Part shown: piece after piece, positions 49,574 through 59,210 of the stretch
Layout: the number at the start of each line of letters is the position of its first letter
Position numbering within the stretch: position 1 is the stretch's first letter
NCBI GenBank assembly: GCA_964470375.1
Contig: CAYYCP010000001.1
Location: 124,001-188,000 of the forward strand
Direction: 5' to 3'
DNA length: 64,000 nt
Source of the DNA: CAYNQK01 sp964470375
GTDB taxonomy: Bacteria; Spirochaetota; Spirochaetia; Treponematales; JBGSOB01
Position numbers and translations under genes: made by a program
The notes under the pieces: generated by a model
Told to the model about the DNA's origin: nothing
Databases searched by the model: none
What the model saw: the letters and a program-made list of their open reading frames with translations, nothing else

Positions 49574-50554
49574 ATGCTGAAAAGGATCCTCCCGGCCCTC
49601 CTCCTGGCAGGCGCCCTCCTCCTCTCGGGCTGCCGGGCGCGCGAGGCCCTGTACATCTCCGATCCGGCCTGGGAAGCAGTCTTCCCGGCCGAAAGCCACG
49701 ACCTTGCCAGGGGCCTCGCGGATGCCGGCCTGCGTGTACGCAAGCTCGCCTTGCCCATGCAGGACGCCCGGGCCGAGCTCTATGAGGCCGTTCAAGCTAC
49801 GAAGGCGGGCTACATCGTCTTATCGCCCCTCCTCGGGCTTGAGGCCTCCAGTCTCAGCTCCGCCTTTCCCGGCAAGGTCTTCGCCGTCCCCGGCCGGCCC
49901 CCGGCGGGCTCTGTCCTGGGATCGGTCTCCGAGCGGGGATCGGCCTTGAGGGCCATGGGGCTGGCGGCCGCCCTCTATCTGGCCCGCGTGGACGCTGAGT
50001 CCGGGACCGGCCAGGGCATCATCGAAATCCCCGGACAGGCGCACTCCGTAGCCCCCGCCCGGCCGGGGGCACTGGCGATTTTCCAGGCCGGGGCCGATTC
50101 CGATGCCCTTTCTTTTAAGGAAGGTTTTCTCTCCGGCGCAGATCAAGCCGGCCTGGACGCCTCCCGCTTGATCCTCATCTCCATCGCCGATGACAGAACC
50201 GAGGCCGAGGCTAGGGCTAGGGATCTCCTCTCCAGGGAGATAGCCTTCGCCTTCATCGCCGCCGGGGGGCTCTCAAAGCACTTCGTCAACGCCCTTCCTA
50301 TACGGGGCTGCCTGGCGGCCGGCCTGGGCCTGCGGGCCTTGGCTTCCTCCAGAAAGGGTTCGGGCGAGGCTGGTCCGGCCCTAGCCGCATCCCTGGAAGA
50401 GGATTTCAGGGCCCTGGCTGAGGCCGCCTTGGAGAGCAGGGATCCAGCCGGGCCTCCCCCCTCCCCCCGGCTCGTCCTGGTCGTCCTGGATCCCGCCCTG
50501 GCCCGCCTCATACCTTACAGCCCTCCGGATACGACGGAGGGGGGCAAAAAATGA
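49574..50554 (+). CDS. Periplasmic-binding-protein-like lipoprotein (BMP/PnrA-like)
   Basis: The 326-residue protein has a signal peptide with lipobox LLLSGC (Cys20), so it should be lipid-anchored. The rest has an alternating alpha/beta pattern like the Bmp/PnrA or LacI-type binding fold (DAGLRVRKLALPMQ, KAGYIVLSPLLGLEASSL, SFKEGFLSGADQAGLDASRLI, AFAFIAAGGLSKHFVNALPIRG). A purine-nucleoside-binding role cannot be claimed. It precedes the flaA pair by 130 nt. Confidence 0.7.
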   Translation: MLKRILPALLLAGALLLSGCRAREALYISDPAWEAVFPAESHDLARGLADAGLRVRKLALPMQDARAELYEAVQATKAGYIVLSPLLGLEASSLSSAFPGKVFAVPGRPPAGSVLGSVSERGSALRAMGLAAALYLARVDAESGTGQGIIEIPGQAHSVAPARPGALAIFQAGADSDALSFKEGFLSGADQAGLDASRLILISIADDRTEAEARARDLLSREIAFAFIAAGGLSKHFVNALPIRGCLAAGLGLRALASSRKGSGEAGPALAASLEEDFRALAEAALESRDPAGPPPSPRLVLVVLDPALARLIPYSPPDTTEGGKK

Positions 50555-50572
50555 TTTTTATGCTTTTCTTTT
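50521..50572 (+). terminator. Possible terminator at the end of the lipoprotein gene
   Basis: A 7-bp stem CCCTCCG-N7-CGGAGGG at 50521-50541, inside the last codons, is followed after about 13 nt by a T-rich tract (50555-50572). The gap between stem and T tract is longer than ideal. A second inverted repeat, GCCGCCA/TGGCGGC (50575-50605), follows. Confidence 0.3.
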
Positions 50573-50612
50573 CAGCCGCCAGGGCCGATAATCGTCATTG
50601 GCGGCGTCTCGT

Positions 50613-50642
50613 TTGACAAAGCAGGGGGTTTGGAAATATACT
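50613..50642 (+). promoter_or_regulatory. Strong sigma-70-type promoter of the flaA pair
   Basis: TTGACA (50613-50618, perfect), 18 nt, TATACT (50637-50642, 5/6), about 43 nt before the first flaA start codon. AAAAGGAG provides the ribosome-binding site. The strength suits an abundant filament-sheath protein. Confidence 0.75.
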
Positions 50643-50684
50643 CGACCCCAATCGCGGAGCCATAAGGTCAAAAGGAGTCCCTAT

Positions 50685-51512
50685 ATGAGACGGAGCGGAA
50701 TGAAGGCTCTCTGCCTTATCGCGGTCCTCTTGGTCGTCGTGGGCACGGCGCTCGCGGATGACCGGACCCTCAACCTGGAATCCAAGGTGGTCCAGTCATT
50801 CGACCTGCCCGAGGAGCAGCAGTGGTTCGTCCTGGGCAGCAAATTCGCCAGTGCCGGTTACCCCAAGATCACCTTCCTGAAGAATACCTGGCCCGTTGCC
50901 CTGCACGGGACCGCCCCCAAGGAGCCGGAGAAGCTCAGCGTCATGGGCGTGGCCATGCTCTTCGACCGCAAGGAATACAACTGGGTGGACGTGGTTCCGG
51001 GAGAGAAAAAGACCTCCTCCGACGGCAAGGTCACCTACATTCCCAAAGAGCTACCCCTGAACGGGCGGGTCAGCGCCCTTGACGTCTGGGTGTGGGGCTC
51101 CGGCTTTAAGTACTACATAGAAGTCTACTTGCGCGACTACCGCGGCATTGTCCATACCCTCAACCTGGGCATGATAGACCACGAGGGCTGGAAAAACATG
51201 CGCATCAACATCCCCACGGGCATCCCCCAGTCCAAGCAGACCCTGCCCAAACGCGAAGGCCTCACCTTCGTAAAATTCCGCATTTGGACCACCCCCTACG
51301 AGGCGGTGGCCGTGCTGAGCGACGACGAGAACGTCCTGGACCTCAAGTCGACCGCGGAGAAGGACAAGGAACAGCCCATCTCCAAGGCTATCTTCGTGTA
51401 TTTCGACCAGATCAAGATTCTGACGGACACCTTCGAGACTCTCTATGACGGCGACAACCTGGCCAACATAGACGAAATCAAGAAGCTCTGGACCGACGGG
51501 TCGGGCAAGTAA
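50685..51512 (+). CDS. flaA: Flagellar filament outer-layer (FlaA) family protein, first copy
   Basis: From ATG 50685 (AAAAGGAG at 7 nt) the protein has 275 residues with a cleavable signal peptide ending near ALA-DDR (about residue 25). FlaA-family features are the beta-rich body with RVSALDVWVWGSGFKYYIEVYLRDYRGIVHTL (in two adjoining strands), the GWKNMRINIP segment and an acidic C-terminus. FlaA proteins coat or cap the periplasmic FlaB filament and are exported by Sec. A pair of flaA-like genes next to fba is also my recollection of the Treponema pallidum layout (TP0662-TP0664). Confidence 0.9.
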   Translation: MRRSGMKALCLIAVLLVVVGTALADDRTLNLESKVVQSFDLPEEQQWFVLGSKFASAGYPKITFLKNTWPVALHGTAPKEPEKLSVMGVAMLFDRKEYNWVDVVPGEKKTSSDGKVTYIPKELPLNGRVSALDVWVWGSGFKYYIEVYLRDYRGIVHTLNLGMIDHEGWKNMRINIPTGIPQSKQTLPKREGLTFVKFRIWTTPYEAVAVLSDDENVLDLKSTAEKDKEQPISKAIFVYFDQIKILTDTFETLYDGDNLANIDEIKKLWTDGSGK

Positions 51513-51524
51513 GGAGGCGGCCGA

Positions 51525-52268
51525 ATGAAGCGTACGTTCATCACCCTCACGGTACTTCTCATCGCTGCCGCGTTCGCCTTCGCCCAGACGGCCGAAATAG
51601 GCGGCGCGGATCCCAACCGCATAGGCGTGGACACCGCCCAGCAGAAGCTGAAGACGGTCTCGGTCAACAAATTCGAGGACGCCGGCTTCTGGTCGTCGAC
51701 AATGTCCACGGACGAGGGCTTCACCGAGACCCGCCAGTTTACCGGCGGGCCCCTGGCCAAGAAGCTTGAGCCCCTAGCCGACGAGCGTTACATCGGCATC
51801 GACCCCCAGGTGGCCGACCAATACGTGATCGGCACCAGGGTCGACTTCCTGCGCCGCGGCTACAATTCCTTCGTCATCTATCCGGCCAGGCCTATTCCGA
51901 TCGAGGGCATCTGCAAGATCATCTCGGTCTGGGTGGTCGGCCGCAACCTGAACCATACCCTGAAGGTCCTTCTCCAGGACTTCAACGGCAACGACTTCGA
52001 GCTCACCATGGGCACCCTCAACTTCCAGGGCTGGAAGAAGCTCGAGGTACCGGTGCCGCCCCAGAGCCCCGACGGGCGCAACGGCATCATCCAGCGCAAC
52101 GCCCACTACGGCAATCGCATGGGCATCAAGATCACCGGCTTCAAGGTTGAGTGCGACCCCATGGAGGCCTACGGATCCTACTACATCTACATGGACGACC
52201 TGCGCGCCATCACCGACCTCTTCGCGGAGGACAACCGCGACGAGGACGACATGCCCGACAACTGGTAA
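51525..52268 (+). CDS. flaA: Flagellar filament outer-layer (FlaA) family protein, second copy
   Basis: The 247-residue protein has a signal peptide (MKRTFITLTVLLIAAAFAFAQ) and FlaA motifs: KFEDAGFWSSTMSTDEGF, ISVWVVGRNLNHTLKVLLQD, LNFQGWKKLEVPVP, YYIYMDDLRAITDLF, and the terminal DDMPDNW typical of treponemal FlaA. It follows the first copy by 12 nt with a GGAGG site and ends at a strong terminator. The two proteins probably assemble together on the filament. Confidence 0.92.
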   Translation: MKRTFITLTVLLIAAAFAFAQTAEIGGADPNRIGVDTAQQKLKTVSVNKFEDAGFWSSTMSTDEGFTETRQFTGGPLAKKLEPLADERYIGIDPQVADQYVIGTRVDFLRRGYNSFVIYPARPIPIEGICKIISVWVVGRNLNHTLKVLLQDFNGNDFELTMGTLNFQGWKKLEVPVPPQSPDGRNGIIQRNAHYGNRMGIKITGFKVECDPMEAYGSYYIYMDDLRAITDLFAEDNRDEDDMPDNW

Positions 52269-52294
52269 GCCGCTCCCCTTAGGCAGTGTAATCG

Positions 52295-52324
52295 AAGGCC
52301 GCCCGCCTGGGCGGCCTTTTCTTT
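52295..52324 (+). terminator. Rho-independent terminator of the flaA pair
   Basis: A perfect 10-bp stem AAGGCCGCCC-GCCT-GGGCGGCCTT (52295-52318) runs into TTTTCTTTT. It lies 27 nt after the flaA stop and 12 nt from the end of convergent tatD. The strong T tract is on the plus strand. Confidence 0.93.
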
Positions 52325-52335
52325 TCGGCGACCCC

Positions 52336-53118
52336 TTAACCGAAGAGGGCTCGCGCGTTGGCCTCCACGGCCTGGGCCAGGACGGCCGGGTCCTCTTCGC
52401 GCAGCTCGGCCAGAAGGCCCAGGGTCAGGTCGGCGTCCAGGGGCGTGGCCGGGCGCTTACCCCTCTCCGCCCCGGGGGTCATGTAGGGAGCGTCGGTCTC
52501 CACGAGGAGGCTTTCCAACGGCACGAGCCGGGCCGCATCCCTCATGCCCTCGGAGCCCTTGTAGCCCAGGTTCCCGGCGAAGGAAATAGAAGCGCCCATG
52601 TCCACATAGGCGGCGGCGCTCGCCGGCCCGTATGAAAAGCAGTGCATGAGGGTCCGAGGGCCTATGCCCGTCTCACGGATGACCCTGAGGGTATCGTCAT
52701 CGGCTTCGCGTGAATGGACGATAAGGGGCAAGCCCCTGTCCCGCGCCAAGGCGGCGCAGCGGCGGAAGAGGGCCAGCTGGGCCTCGGGCGGGGCTTCCAT
52801 GCGGCGGTAATCCAGGCCGCACTCGCCCAGGGCCGCCGGGCTCCAGGCGCCTATTCCCGCCTCCAGGGCCGCCGCGGTTGCATCGGGGTCGGCCAGAAGG
52901 GCGGCCGAGGGCCAGGCCCCTAGGGAAAGGTACAGGTAGGGGGGTATGCCGCCCCCGGCCGCCGCGGACAGTGCCTCGAGGCGCTCACCCATATCGGCCG
53001 GGTCTATGCCCACGTCCATGAGGATGCCTGCGCCGGCGGCCTCCCAATCGGTGAAGAAGGATGCAAGATCCAGGCCCCGAGCGCGGCAAAGGAGGAGATG
53101 GGCGTGGCTGTCCGTCAT
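52336..53118 (-). CDS. tatD: TatD-family metal-dependent deoxyribonuclease
   Basis: The 260-residue TIM-barrel hydrolase shows the TatD metal ligands: His5/His7 in DSHAHLL, GECGLDYRR, PLIVHSREADDDT, MHCFSYG and LVETDAPYMTP. TatD proteins act as 3'-5' exonucleases or quality-control nucleases. The start codon overlaps the clpB stop by 1 nt, an uncommon coupling. Confidence 0.93.
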   Translation of the reverse strand: MTDSHAHLLLCRARGLDLASFFTDWEAAGAGILMDVGIDPADMGERLEALSAAAGGGIPPYLYLSLGAWPSAALLADPDATAAALEAGIGAWSPAALGECGLDYRRMEAPPEAQLALFRRCAALARDRGLPLIVHSREADDDTLRVIRETGIGPRTLMHCFSYGPASAAAYVDMGASISFAGNLGYKGSEGMRDAARLVPLESLLVETDAPYMTPGAERGKRPATPLDADLTLGLLAELREEDPAVLAQAVEANARALFG

Positions 53119-55706
53119 CAGCCCCGGCCGCCTTCAACACTGAATGCCAGACCGTCCTTATCGGCCCTGATCCTGACCAAGTCGCCTTCCTTGACCTGGC
53201 CCGAGAGCATCAGCTTGGCCAGGGGGTTCTGTACCATGGACTGCACGGCCCGCTTGAGGGGCCGGGCCCCGAAGGCCGGGTCGAAGCCCGCCTCGGCCAG
53301 GCGGGAACGGGCCGAATCATCCAATTCTATGCGCACCTTGCGATCGGCCAGGCGCCTCGACAGGAGGTCCAGTTGGATGGACACGATGCGCGATATCTCG
53401 TCCAGGCCCAGGCGGTTGAAGGTGACGATCTCGTCGATGCGGTTGAGGAACTCTGGCTTGAAGGCGGACTTGACCAGGGCGTCCAAGGCCGGCTTGATCT
53501 TTTCCATGGAGGCTGCCCCCAGGATGAGATCCGAACCCAGGTTGCTGGTCATGATGACGATGGCGTTCTTGAAGTCCACCACCCTACCCTGGCCGTCGGT
53601 CAGGCGCCCGTCGTCCAGGAGTTGGAGCAGGACGTTGAAAACGTCCGGGTGGGCCTTTTCCACCTCGTCGAAGAGGATCACCGAGTAGGGCCGTCGCCGC
53701 ACGGCCTCGGTCAGCTGGCCGCCCTCCTCATAACCCACATAGCCCGGGGGCGCCCCGATCAGGCGCGACACGGCATGTTTCTCCATGTACTCGCTCATGT
53801 CGATGCGCGTGAGGGCCTTCTCCTCGTTGAAGAGGAATTCAGCCAGGGTTTTAGCCAGCTCGGTCTTGCCCACGCCGGTGGGTCCGATGAAGAGGAAGGA
53901 GCCCAGGGGCCGGTTAGGGTCGGCCAGGCCGGTGCGGTTGCGGCGGATGGCGTCGGACACGGCTGTGATAGCCGCCTCCTGGCCCACCACGCGGCGGCCT
54001 AGGGTTTTCTCAAGGTCCAGATACTTCTGGATCTCGCTGGATAGCATCTTGGAGACAGGAATGCCGGTCCAGGCCGAGACCACCCGGGCGATGTCCTCCT
54101 CGGAGACCTCTTCGCGCAGGAGGCGGCTTCCGGGCGCGCCCTGGTCCATGCGCGCAGCCAGCTCGTCCAACTTGCGCTTGGCCTCCGGGATGAGGCCGTG
54201 CTTGACCTCGGCGGCCTTGGCCAGATTGCCCTCGCGTTCGTAGCGAGCCTCCTCCATTCTGAGGTCCTCAAGGCGCTGGGCCAGCTTGCGGATCTCTTCG
54301 ATGGCCGCTTTCTCCTTCTGCCACTGCAGCTTCATGGCGTCGCGCCGCCCGGTGATCTCGCCCAGCTCCTTCTTGAGCTTCTCGCGGCGCTCGACCGATC
54401 CGGGATCCTCCTCCTTGGAGAGGGCCTGCAGCTCGATAGTCAGCTGAAGGATGCGCCGCTCGGCCTGGTCCAACTCGGTGGGCTGGCTCTCGATCTCCAT
54501 CTTGAGGCGGCTGGCCGCCTCGTCCACCAGGTCGATGGCCTTGTCCGGAAGGAAGCGGCTGGTGATGTAGCGATCGGATAGCATGGCCGCGGCCACAAGG
54601 GCCTCGTCTCGGATGCGCACGCCGTGGTGGACCTCATATCGCTCCTTGAGCCCGCGCAGGATGGCGATGCTGTCCTCAACGCTGGGCTCCTTGCAGTAGA
54701 CCTGCTGGAAGCGCCGCTCCAGGGCCGGGTCCTTCTCAATGCGGGTGCGGTACTCGTCCAGGGTGGTGGCTCCGATGGACCTGAGCTCGCCCCGGGCCAG
54801 GGCCGGCTTCAGGAGGTTGGAGGCGTCCATGGCCCCCTCGGCCGCGCCGGCCCCCACCAGGGTATGCAGCTCGTCAATGAAGAGGATGATCTGTCCGTCG
54901 GACTTGATGATCTCGTTGATGACCGCCTTGAGGCGTTCCTCGAACTCGCCGCGGAATTTTGCGCCGGCCAGGAGGGCGCCCAGGTCCAGGGCCAGGAGCT
55001 TCTTGCCCTTGAGGCTGTCGGGCACGTCGCCCGAGACGATACGCCGGGCCAGGCCCTCCACGATGGCGGTCTTGCCCACGCCCGGTTCGCCTATCAGGAC
55101 CGGGTTGTTCTTGGTGCGGCGCGAGAGAACTTGCATGACCCGGCGTATCTCCTCGTCCCGGCCGATGACCGGATCCAGCTTCTCGCGCCGGGCCAGGGCG
55201 GTCAGATCACGGCAGTAGCGCTCAAGGACCTGGTACTTCTCCTCGGGGTTCTGGTCGGTGACGCGCTGGTTCCCGCGCAGAGCTTTGAGGGCCGCCAAGA
55301 GACCGTCCCGCCCCACCCCGAGCTGGGCCAAGACGCGGCCGGCCGGGCCGTCCTCCTTGACCATGGCCAGGAGGATATGCTCAACGGAGACGTACTCGTC
55401 CTTGAGGGCTTGGGCCTCGGACTCGGCCTTGGCTAGGGCCTTGGAAGCCCCGTTGGAGAAATACAACTGGGCCGCCTCCCCGTAGACCGAGGGCTTTGCC
55501 TTGAGAGAAGCCTCCAGGGCCGCCCGCATGGCCCCGGTGTCCGCACCCACGCGCTGGAGGAGGGGCTCGGCGACCCCACCCTCCTGGTCCAGCATGGCCA
55601 GGAGGAGGTGGTCCGTATCGACTTGGGAGTGGTCGCGTTTGCGCGCCAGGGCGCTGGCGGCCTGGACGCATTCCTGGGCTTTAATAGTGAGGTGATCGTA
55701 ATCCAT
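53118..55706 (-). CDS. clpB: Protein disaggregase ClpB
   Basis: The start MDYDHLTIKAQECVQAA at 55706 gives 862 residues. An N-terminal Clp repeat domain is followed by the first AAA+ domain with GEPGVGKTAIVEG, the coiled-coil middle domain (about 400-525, with ERRILQLTIELQALSKEEDP) and the second AAA+ domain with GPTGVGKTELAKTL and VILFDEVEKAHPD. The middle domain distinguishes ClpB from ClpA/ClpC. It rescues aggregated proteins with DnaK. No CIRCE or heat-shock promoter was found in the 57-nt gap upstream. Confidence 0.97.
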   Translation of the reverse strand: MDYDHLTIKAQECVQAASALARKRDHSQVDTDHLLLAMLDQEGGVAEPLLQRVGADTGAMRAALEASLKAKPSVYGEAAQLYFSNGASKALAKAESEAQALKDEYVSVEHILLAMVKEDGPAGRVLAQLGVGRDGLLAALKALRGNQRVTDQNPEEKYQVLERYCRDLTALARREKLDPVIGRDEEIRRVMQVLSRRTKNNPVLIGEPGVGKTAIVEGLARRIVSGDVPDSLKGKKLLALDLGALLAGAKFRGEFEERLKAVINEIIKSDGQIILFIDELHTLVGAGAAEGAMDASNLLKPALARGELRSIGATTLDEYRTRIEKDPALERRFQQVYCKEPSVEDSIAILRGLKERYEVHHGVRIRDEALVAAAMLSDRYITSRFLPDKAIDLVDEAASRLKMEIESQPTELDQAERRILQLTIELQALSKEEDPGSVERREKLKKELGEITGRRDAMKLQWQKEKAAIEEIRKLAQRLEDLRMEEARYEREGNLAKAAEVKHGLIPEAKRKLDELAARMDQGAPGSRLLREEVSEEDIARVVSAWTGIPVSKMLSSEIQKYLDLEKTLGRRVVGQEAAITAVSDAIRRNRTGLADPNRPLGSFLFIGPTGVGKTELAKTLAEFLFNEEKALTRIDMSEYMEKHAVSRLIGAPPGYVGYEEGGQLTEAVRRRPYSVILFDEVEKAHPDVFNVLLQLLDDGRLTDGQGRVVDFKNAIVIMTSNLGSDLILGAASMEKIKPALDALVKSAFKPEFLNRIDEIVTFNRLGLDEISRIVSIQLDLLSRRLADRKVRIELDDSARSRLAEAGFDPAFGARPLKRAVQSMVQNPLAKLMLSGQVKEGDLVRIRADKDGLAFSVEGGRG

Positions 55707-55763
55707 GGCGATAAGATAGCGCCCGAAGCGCCGGAGGGGCAATCCGAGCCTCGGCGGCCTCTC

Positions 55764-56012
55764 TCAAGCCGGCCTACCGCCCGGCTTCCGCCCCGTCATC
55801 TGGGCATGTTCCTCTGCCACCTCTCTGACCAGGTCGGCTACCTTCCACTCCAGGTTGGAGGGCGTGCTGACCGAGAAGGCGACAGCACCGGGATCAGCCA
55901 GGGCGGCCTTGACAGCACGCATGATGGCCACCGCCTCCTCGTTCGTGAACCCGTGCATGAAGACTACCTTAGCCGCGGCCATGTCCTGGTTCATGCTTTG
56001 TTCCATCTTCAT
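55764..56012 (-). CDS. DUF3783-type small protein
   Basis: The 82-residue protein starts at ATG 56012 behind GAGGGAG. The pattern VVFMHGFTNEEAVAIMRAVKAA, then SVSTPSNLEWKVADLVREVAEEHAQM, matches the DUF3783 family by eye (hydrophobic strand, GF-x-EE helix, T-x-xN-x-xW, E-EH). Function is unknown. It lies 57 nt before clpB on the same strand and may share its transcript. Confidence 0.65.
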   Translation of the reverse strand: MKMEQSMNQDMAAAKVVFMHGFTNEEAVAIMRAVKAALADPGAVAFSVSTPSNLEWKVADLVREVAEEHAQMTGRKPGGRPA

Positions 56013-56069
56013 ACTCCCTCTATCTAGATCGCACGCCGCCCCTGCGCCGCCATCAATCGAGGGATTCCC

Positions 56070-59000
56070 TCAATCGAGGGGTTCGGAGAAGAGGGGCAGC
56101 GCAGGCCCTCCCCCCTCGGAGGCGCGCTGGGTTTGGGTCTGCCCGGGAGAGGCGGGCGCCGCACCCCCCTTCGTCAGGTAGGGACCGGCCTCCTTGGAGC
56201 GGCCCGTACGCTCCAGGTATTCGCCATAGAGGCGGTTGAGGACGGTCGACTCGGGCTTGAGCCTGAGGGCATCGCGCAGAATGGACCCGGCCTCCTCCTC
56301 CTTCCCGGCGTTCATCTTGAGGGCCGCTAGATTGGCTACTGACTGCACGGAGGCCGGGTCCCGGTCTAGGGCCTGGCGCAGGGAGGCCTCGGCCTCGGCC
56401 CAGCGCTCGGCCTTGATGCCCAGGATGGCCAGGCGGTTGAGGGCCTTGACGGCCTGGGCCTTGTCCTTGCCGGAGGCGGCCTCCTGGAGGGCTGCGCGCA
56501 CAACGGCAAGCACGGCCTTGTCCACGCCCTGGGCCGCCGCCGCGGCGCGTCTGTCCACCTCGGAGCGAAGGGGGCGTTCCAGGACCAGTGAGCTCATCGG
56601 CAGGGGCACAGCCGGATACTCGGCGCGGCTGGAAGCCAGGGATACGATCTCGCGCTGTCCCTCGGTCCTGGACCAGAGCTCCCAGGCCTTCTGCCAGGCG
56701 GCCATGAAGCCATCCTTGAGGACAGTCGTCTCCACGGGAATCCAGAGCCTGCCCTCGTGGATGATGGTCCCCATGCCGCGGCCCGCGAACATCCAGGCCT
56801 GGGAGGAGTCGGGCTCGGGGCTGAAGGCCATGTAGACATGGCCCGGGCCTGTCAGGATGGCCGTGGGCAGGCCGGCGCTCTCGAGGAGACTGGCGGCCAG
56901 GGCGGTCATATCGTCGCAATCGCCGATGCGGTAGTCCAGGGTCGTGCGCGGGAAGCGCACCGTGTCCATGAGCTCGGCTTTGCCCAGGGCCGCCTGGACC
57001 CCCGCGCCGGGGTCGGGCACGTAGGCTATGCCTGCGGCCCCCATGGCCTCCAGGACGCGGCAGGCCCGGGCGAAGGGCTTGCCCAGGGGGCTGGCGGCCT
57101 CGGCCCCCGCCAGGGCGGCCGCGGCGAAGCCGCCCACCAGGGAATCGTTGGGGGTGATGAAGGCCGCCAGGGAACGAGTGTCCTTCCAGGACAGAGCGGT
57201 CCTGCGGTAGATGGTGAGAGGGGCGGTCGAGATCGCGGAGCCGCGTTGACCTTCGAAATCGTAGGAAACGGTTATTTCGGCTTGGACGGGGATATCCTCC
57301 TCAAGGGCGAGGGCCGCTTGGGAAAGGCGCAGGGGTAAGCCGATTTCCATGGATCCGCCCGCAGGGAAATCCTTGTTGATGTCCAGGCCCGAGGCCGTGT
57401 CCATGAAACCGCGGATGAAAACCTCCGCCCGCATGCCCTTCAAGGTCTTTCCGGTCGTGTTTTGGAGGCTGAATGTCACGGGCGGCAGGCTCAGGTAGCG
57501 TGCCCCGTAGGCCGGTACGAGGTTCTCCGCCTTAACGTTCAGGATCTTGGGGGCGGGGATGAGCTGCCGGGAGGGATCGGTGAGCTTGCGGTAGGCGTCC
57601 TCGAAATTCTTCTTGGCTTGCTTGGCGGATGAGTCGTCGGGGTAGGAAAAAATGAAGGAGTCATGGGCCAGAAGAGTACCGAGATACTTCTGCTGGGCAG
57701 CGTCCGCGCCCGAACGTTGGGCGATGGACAAGGTCTCCTTCTCCATTTTCGCGATCGCGGACAGGAGGAAAACGCGCTTCACACGCGTGTATTCCGCCTT
57801 GGCATCGGCTGAAGAAGGGAAGAGCCTGCTAGCACGATACAGAAGAGAAAGCCCCGCTTCCGGCGAATCCGCATCAGCGACCATCTTAGCGTAGGCTATG
57901 GCTTCGCTCGGCCCAGGGGATTTGGCCATGAGGGACTTGGCCGCTTTGAGCACAGGGGTATCAAGGGTCGCGCTGCCTGAGTTTTGCATCAAGATATCCG
58001 TATCGACCAGCTTAAGGAGCCTGCGCTGCTTTCCGTCCACAATGGAGATGTCGCCGGTCCCGGGATCGGCGTAGAGGTAGTTCACCATGTAAGGCGTCTC
58101 GCTTCCAAGGGGGCCGCGAACGTCCTTCAGGTACCAACGCAGGAGGCCATATCGATTGAATGACGCGAGCTGGTACAGATCGGAGACCACGATGCTGCCT
58201 CCCCCGAGGCAGGTGATGGAGTTAGGGGAGATGGTCGTGCCCGCAGGCATGATGAGCTTGAAGGATGCGATGGTGCGGCCGTCCTGCGTATAGGCCTGGA
58301 TGCACTGCCCTATGAGATCGTATGTCCAGAGTATCCCCTCATGGTCGACCGTGAAAGCCGATCCTCCGGGAAGGGTCGGGCTATTACCGAAAAGGGCGGG
58401 GAGGCCATCTTTAAATTTCTTGACCTGGATCGACTGGTCATCGATCGCCAACGCGCCGTCGGGGAAGGCTTGGAGCTTGTAGAAGTAGCTCGCACGGGGG
58501 CTGAAGACGAAGGGCTCCCGGGCGTCCGGGGTATAGCGGAAGATGCTCCGGAACGATACCGTGCCCACGTACATTATGCCCGAGGAGGTGATCGCCATCC
58601 TATTGATCGTCTCATCGGGCGGGAATCTCGGCGGCGTCACGACGTCCAGCACTCTCAAGGACGCGTCCAGCACAAGGTATTCCTTTTGGAAGGGAACGAA
58701 GATACGGCCGTCCGCCGTCCTGCCGACATCGTTCGGCACGGATGCCGAGGAAAGCCCGTAGCCTGGCAGCAGCTCGGCGAATTCCAATTCGGCCACGGGA
58801 ACGGGCGGATCGACGAGGGCCGTCTTTCCGAGGCATTTTGCGGCCAAGCCTACGAGAACCGTCGGCAGCTTTTTGAGTAAAGCCGCCTCATCGGCTCCCG
58901 TGACAGCCTCGGAAAAATGGCCCCGCTTGGGATCCTCTATGCTGAGGGAGGCTGAGCAATAGGCGCCGCTGATCGAAATAATGACATTGACGGGAATCTC

Positions 59001-59210
59001 GAACGTATCCCGACTCGCGGAGAAGCGCAGGCCTATGGGATCCCCGGCCTCGGCAGCGGCCGCGAAGGCTGCATCGACCGCTTTCCTGGCCTTCTCATCG
59101 GAGAGGATGGACGATTCCCTGGTGTATAACACCTTTCCCGGCCCGAAGCGATCCTGAGCCGCTAGGATCGCGGCGGCCAATCCGGCGAACAGAAGCCATG
59201 CCTTGCGCAT
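56070..59210 (-). CDS. Large secreted protein: beta-propeller, transglutaminase-like and TPR domains
   Basis: Start ATG 59210 (MRKAWLLFAGLAAAIL) is preferred over GTG 59219 for its GAGGTGG site; 1046 residues. Signal peptide to about residue 18. Residues 145-405 look like NHL-type propeller blades (NDVGRTADGRIFVPFQKEYL, NRMAITSSGIMYVGT, GSAFTVDHEGILWTYD). A helical region (420-550) and an Ig-like beta domain (555-670) follow. A transglutaminase-like domain has Cys765 in YRIGDCDDMTALAA, His791 in GPGHVYMAF and possibly Glu827 in LWIPVETT. TPR repeats span about 905-1015. Such domains bind or remodel proteins or peptidoglycan in the periplasm; the actual role is unknown. Confidence 0.75.
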   Translation of the reverse strand: MRKAWLLFAGLAAAILAAQDRFGPGKVLYTRESSILSDEKARKAVDAAFAAAAEAGDPIGLRFSASRDTFEIPVNVIISISGAYCSASLSIEDPKRGHFSEAVTGADEAALLKKLPTVLVGLAAKCLGKTALVDPPVPVAELEFAELLPGYGLSSASVPNDVGRTADGRIFVPFQKEYLVLDASLRVLDVVTPPRFPPDETINRMAITSSGIMYVGTVSFRSIFRYTPDAREPFVFSPRASYFYKLQAFPDGALAIDDQSIQVKKFKDGLPALFGNSPTLPGGSAFTVDHEGILWTYDLIGQCIQAYTQDGRTIASFKLIMPAGTTISPNSITCLGGGSIVVSDLYQLASFNRYGLLRWYLKDVRGPLGSETPYMVNYLYADPGTGDISIVDGKQRRLLKLVDTDILMQNSGSATLDTPVLKAAKSLMAKSPGPSEAIAYAKMVADADSPEAGLSLLYRASRLFPSSADAKAEYTRVKRVFLLSAIAKMEKETLSIAQRSGADAAQQKYLGTLLAHDSFIFSYPDDSSAKQAKKNFEDAYRKLTDPSRQLIPAPKILNVKAENLVPAYGARYLSLPPVTFSLQNTTGKTLKGMRAEVFIRGFMDTASGLDINKDFPAGGSMEIGLPLRLSQAALALEEDIPVQAEITVSYDFEGQRGSAISTAPLTIYRRTALSWKDTRSLAAFITPNDSLVGGFAAAALAGAEAASPLGKPFARACRVLEAMGAAGIAYVPDPGAGVQAALGKAELMDTVRFPRTTLDYRIGDCDDMTALAASLLESAGLPTAILTGPGHVYMAFSPEPDSSQAWMFAGRGMGTIIHEGRLWIPVETTVLKDGFMAAWQKAWELWSRTEGQREIVSLASSRAEYPAVPLPMSSLVLERPLRSEVDRRAAAAAQGVDKAVLAVVRAALQEAASGKDKAQAVKALNRLAILGIKAERWAEAEASLRQALDRDPASVQSVANLAALKMNAGKEEEAGSILRDALRLKPESTVLNRLYGEYLERTGRSKEAGPYLTKGGAAPASPGQTQTQRASEGGGPALPLFSEPLD

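Noticed and set aside
55707..55763. Search for CIRCE or other heat-shock element before clpB
   Set aside because: The 57-bp gap has no CIRCE-like inverted repeat and no good -35/-10 pair.
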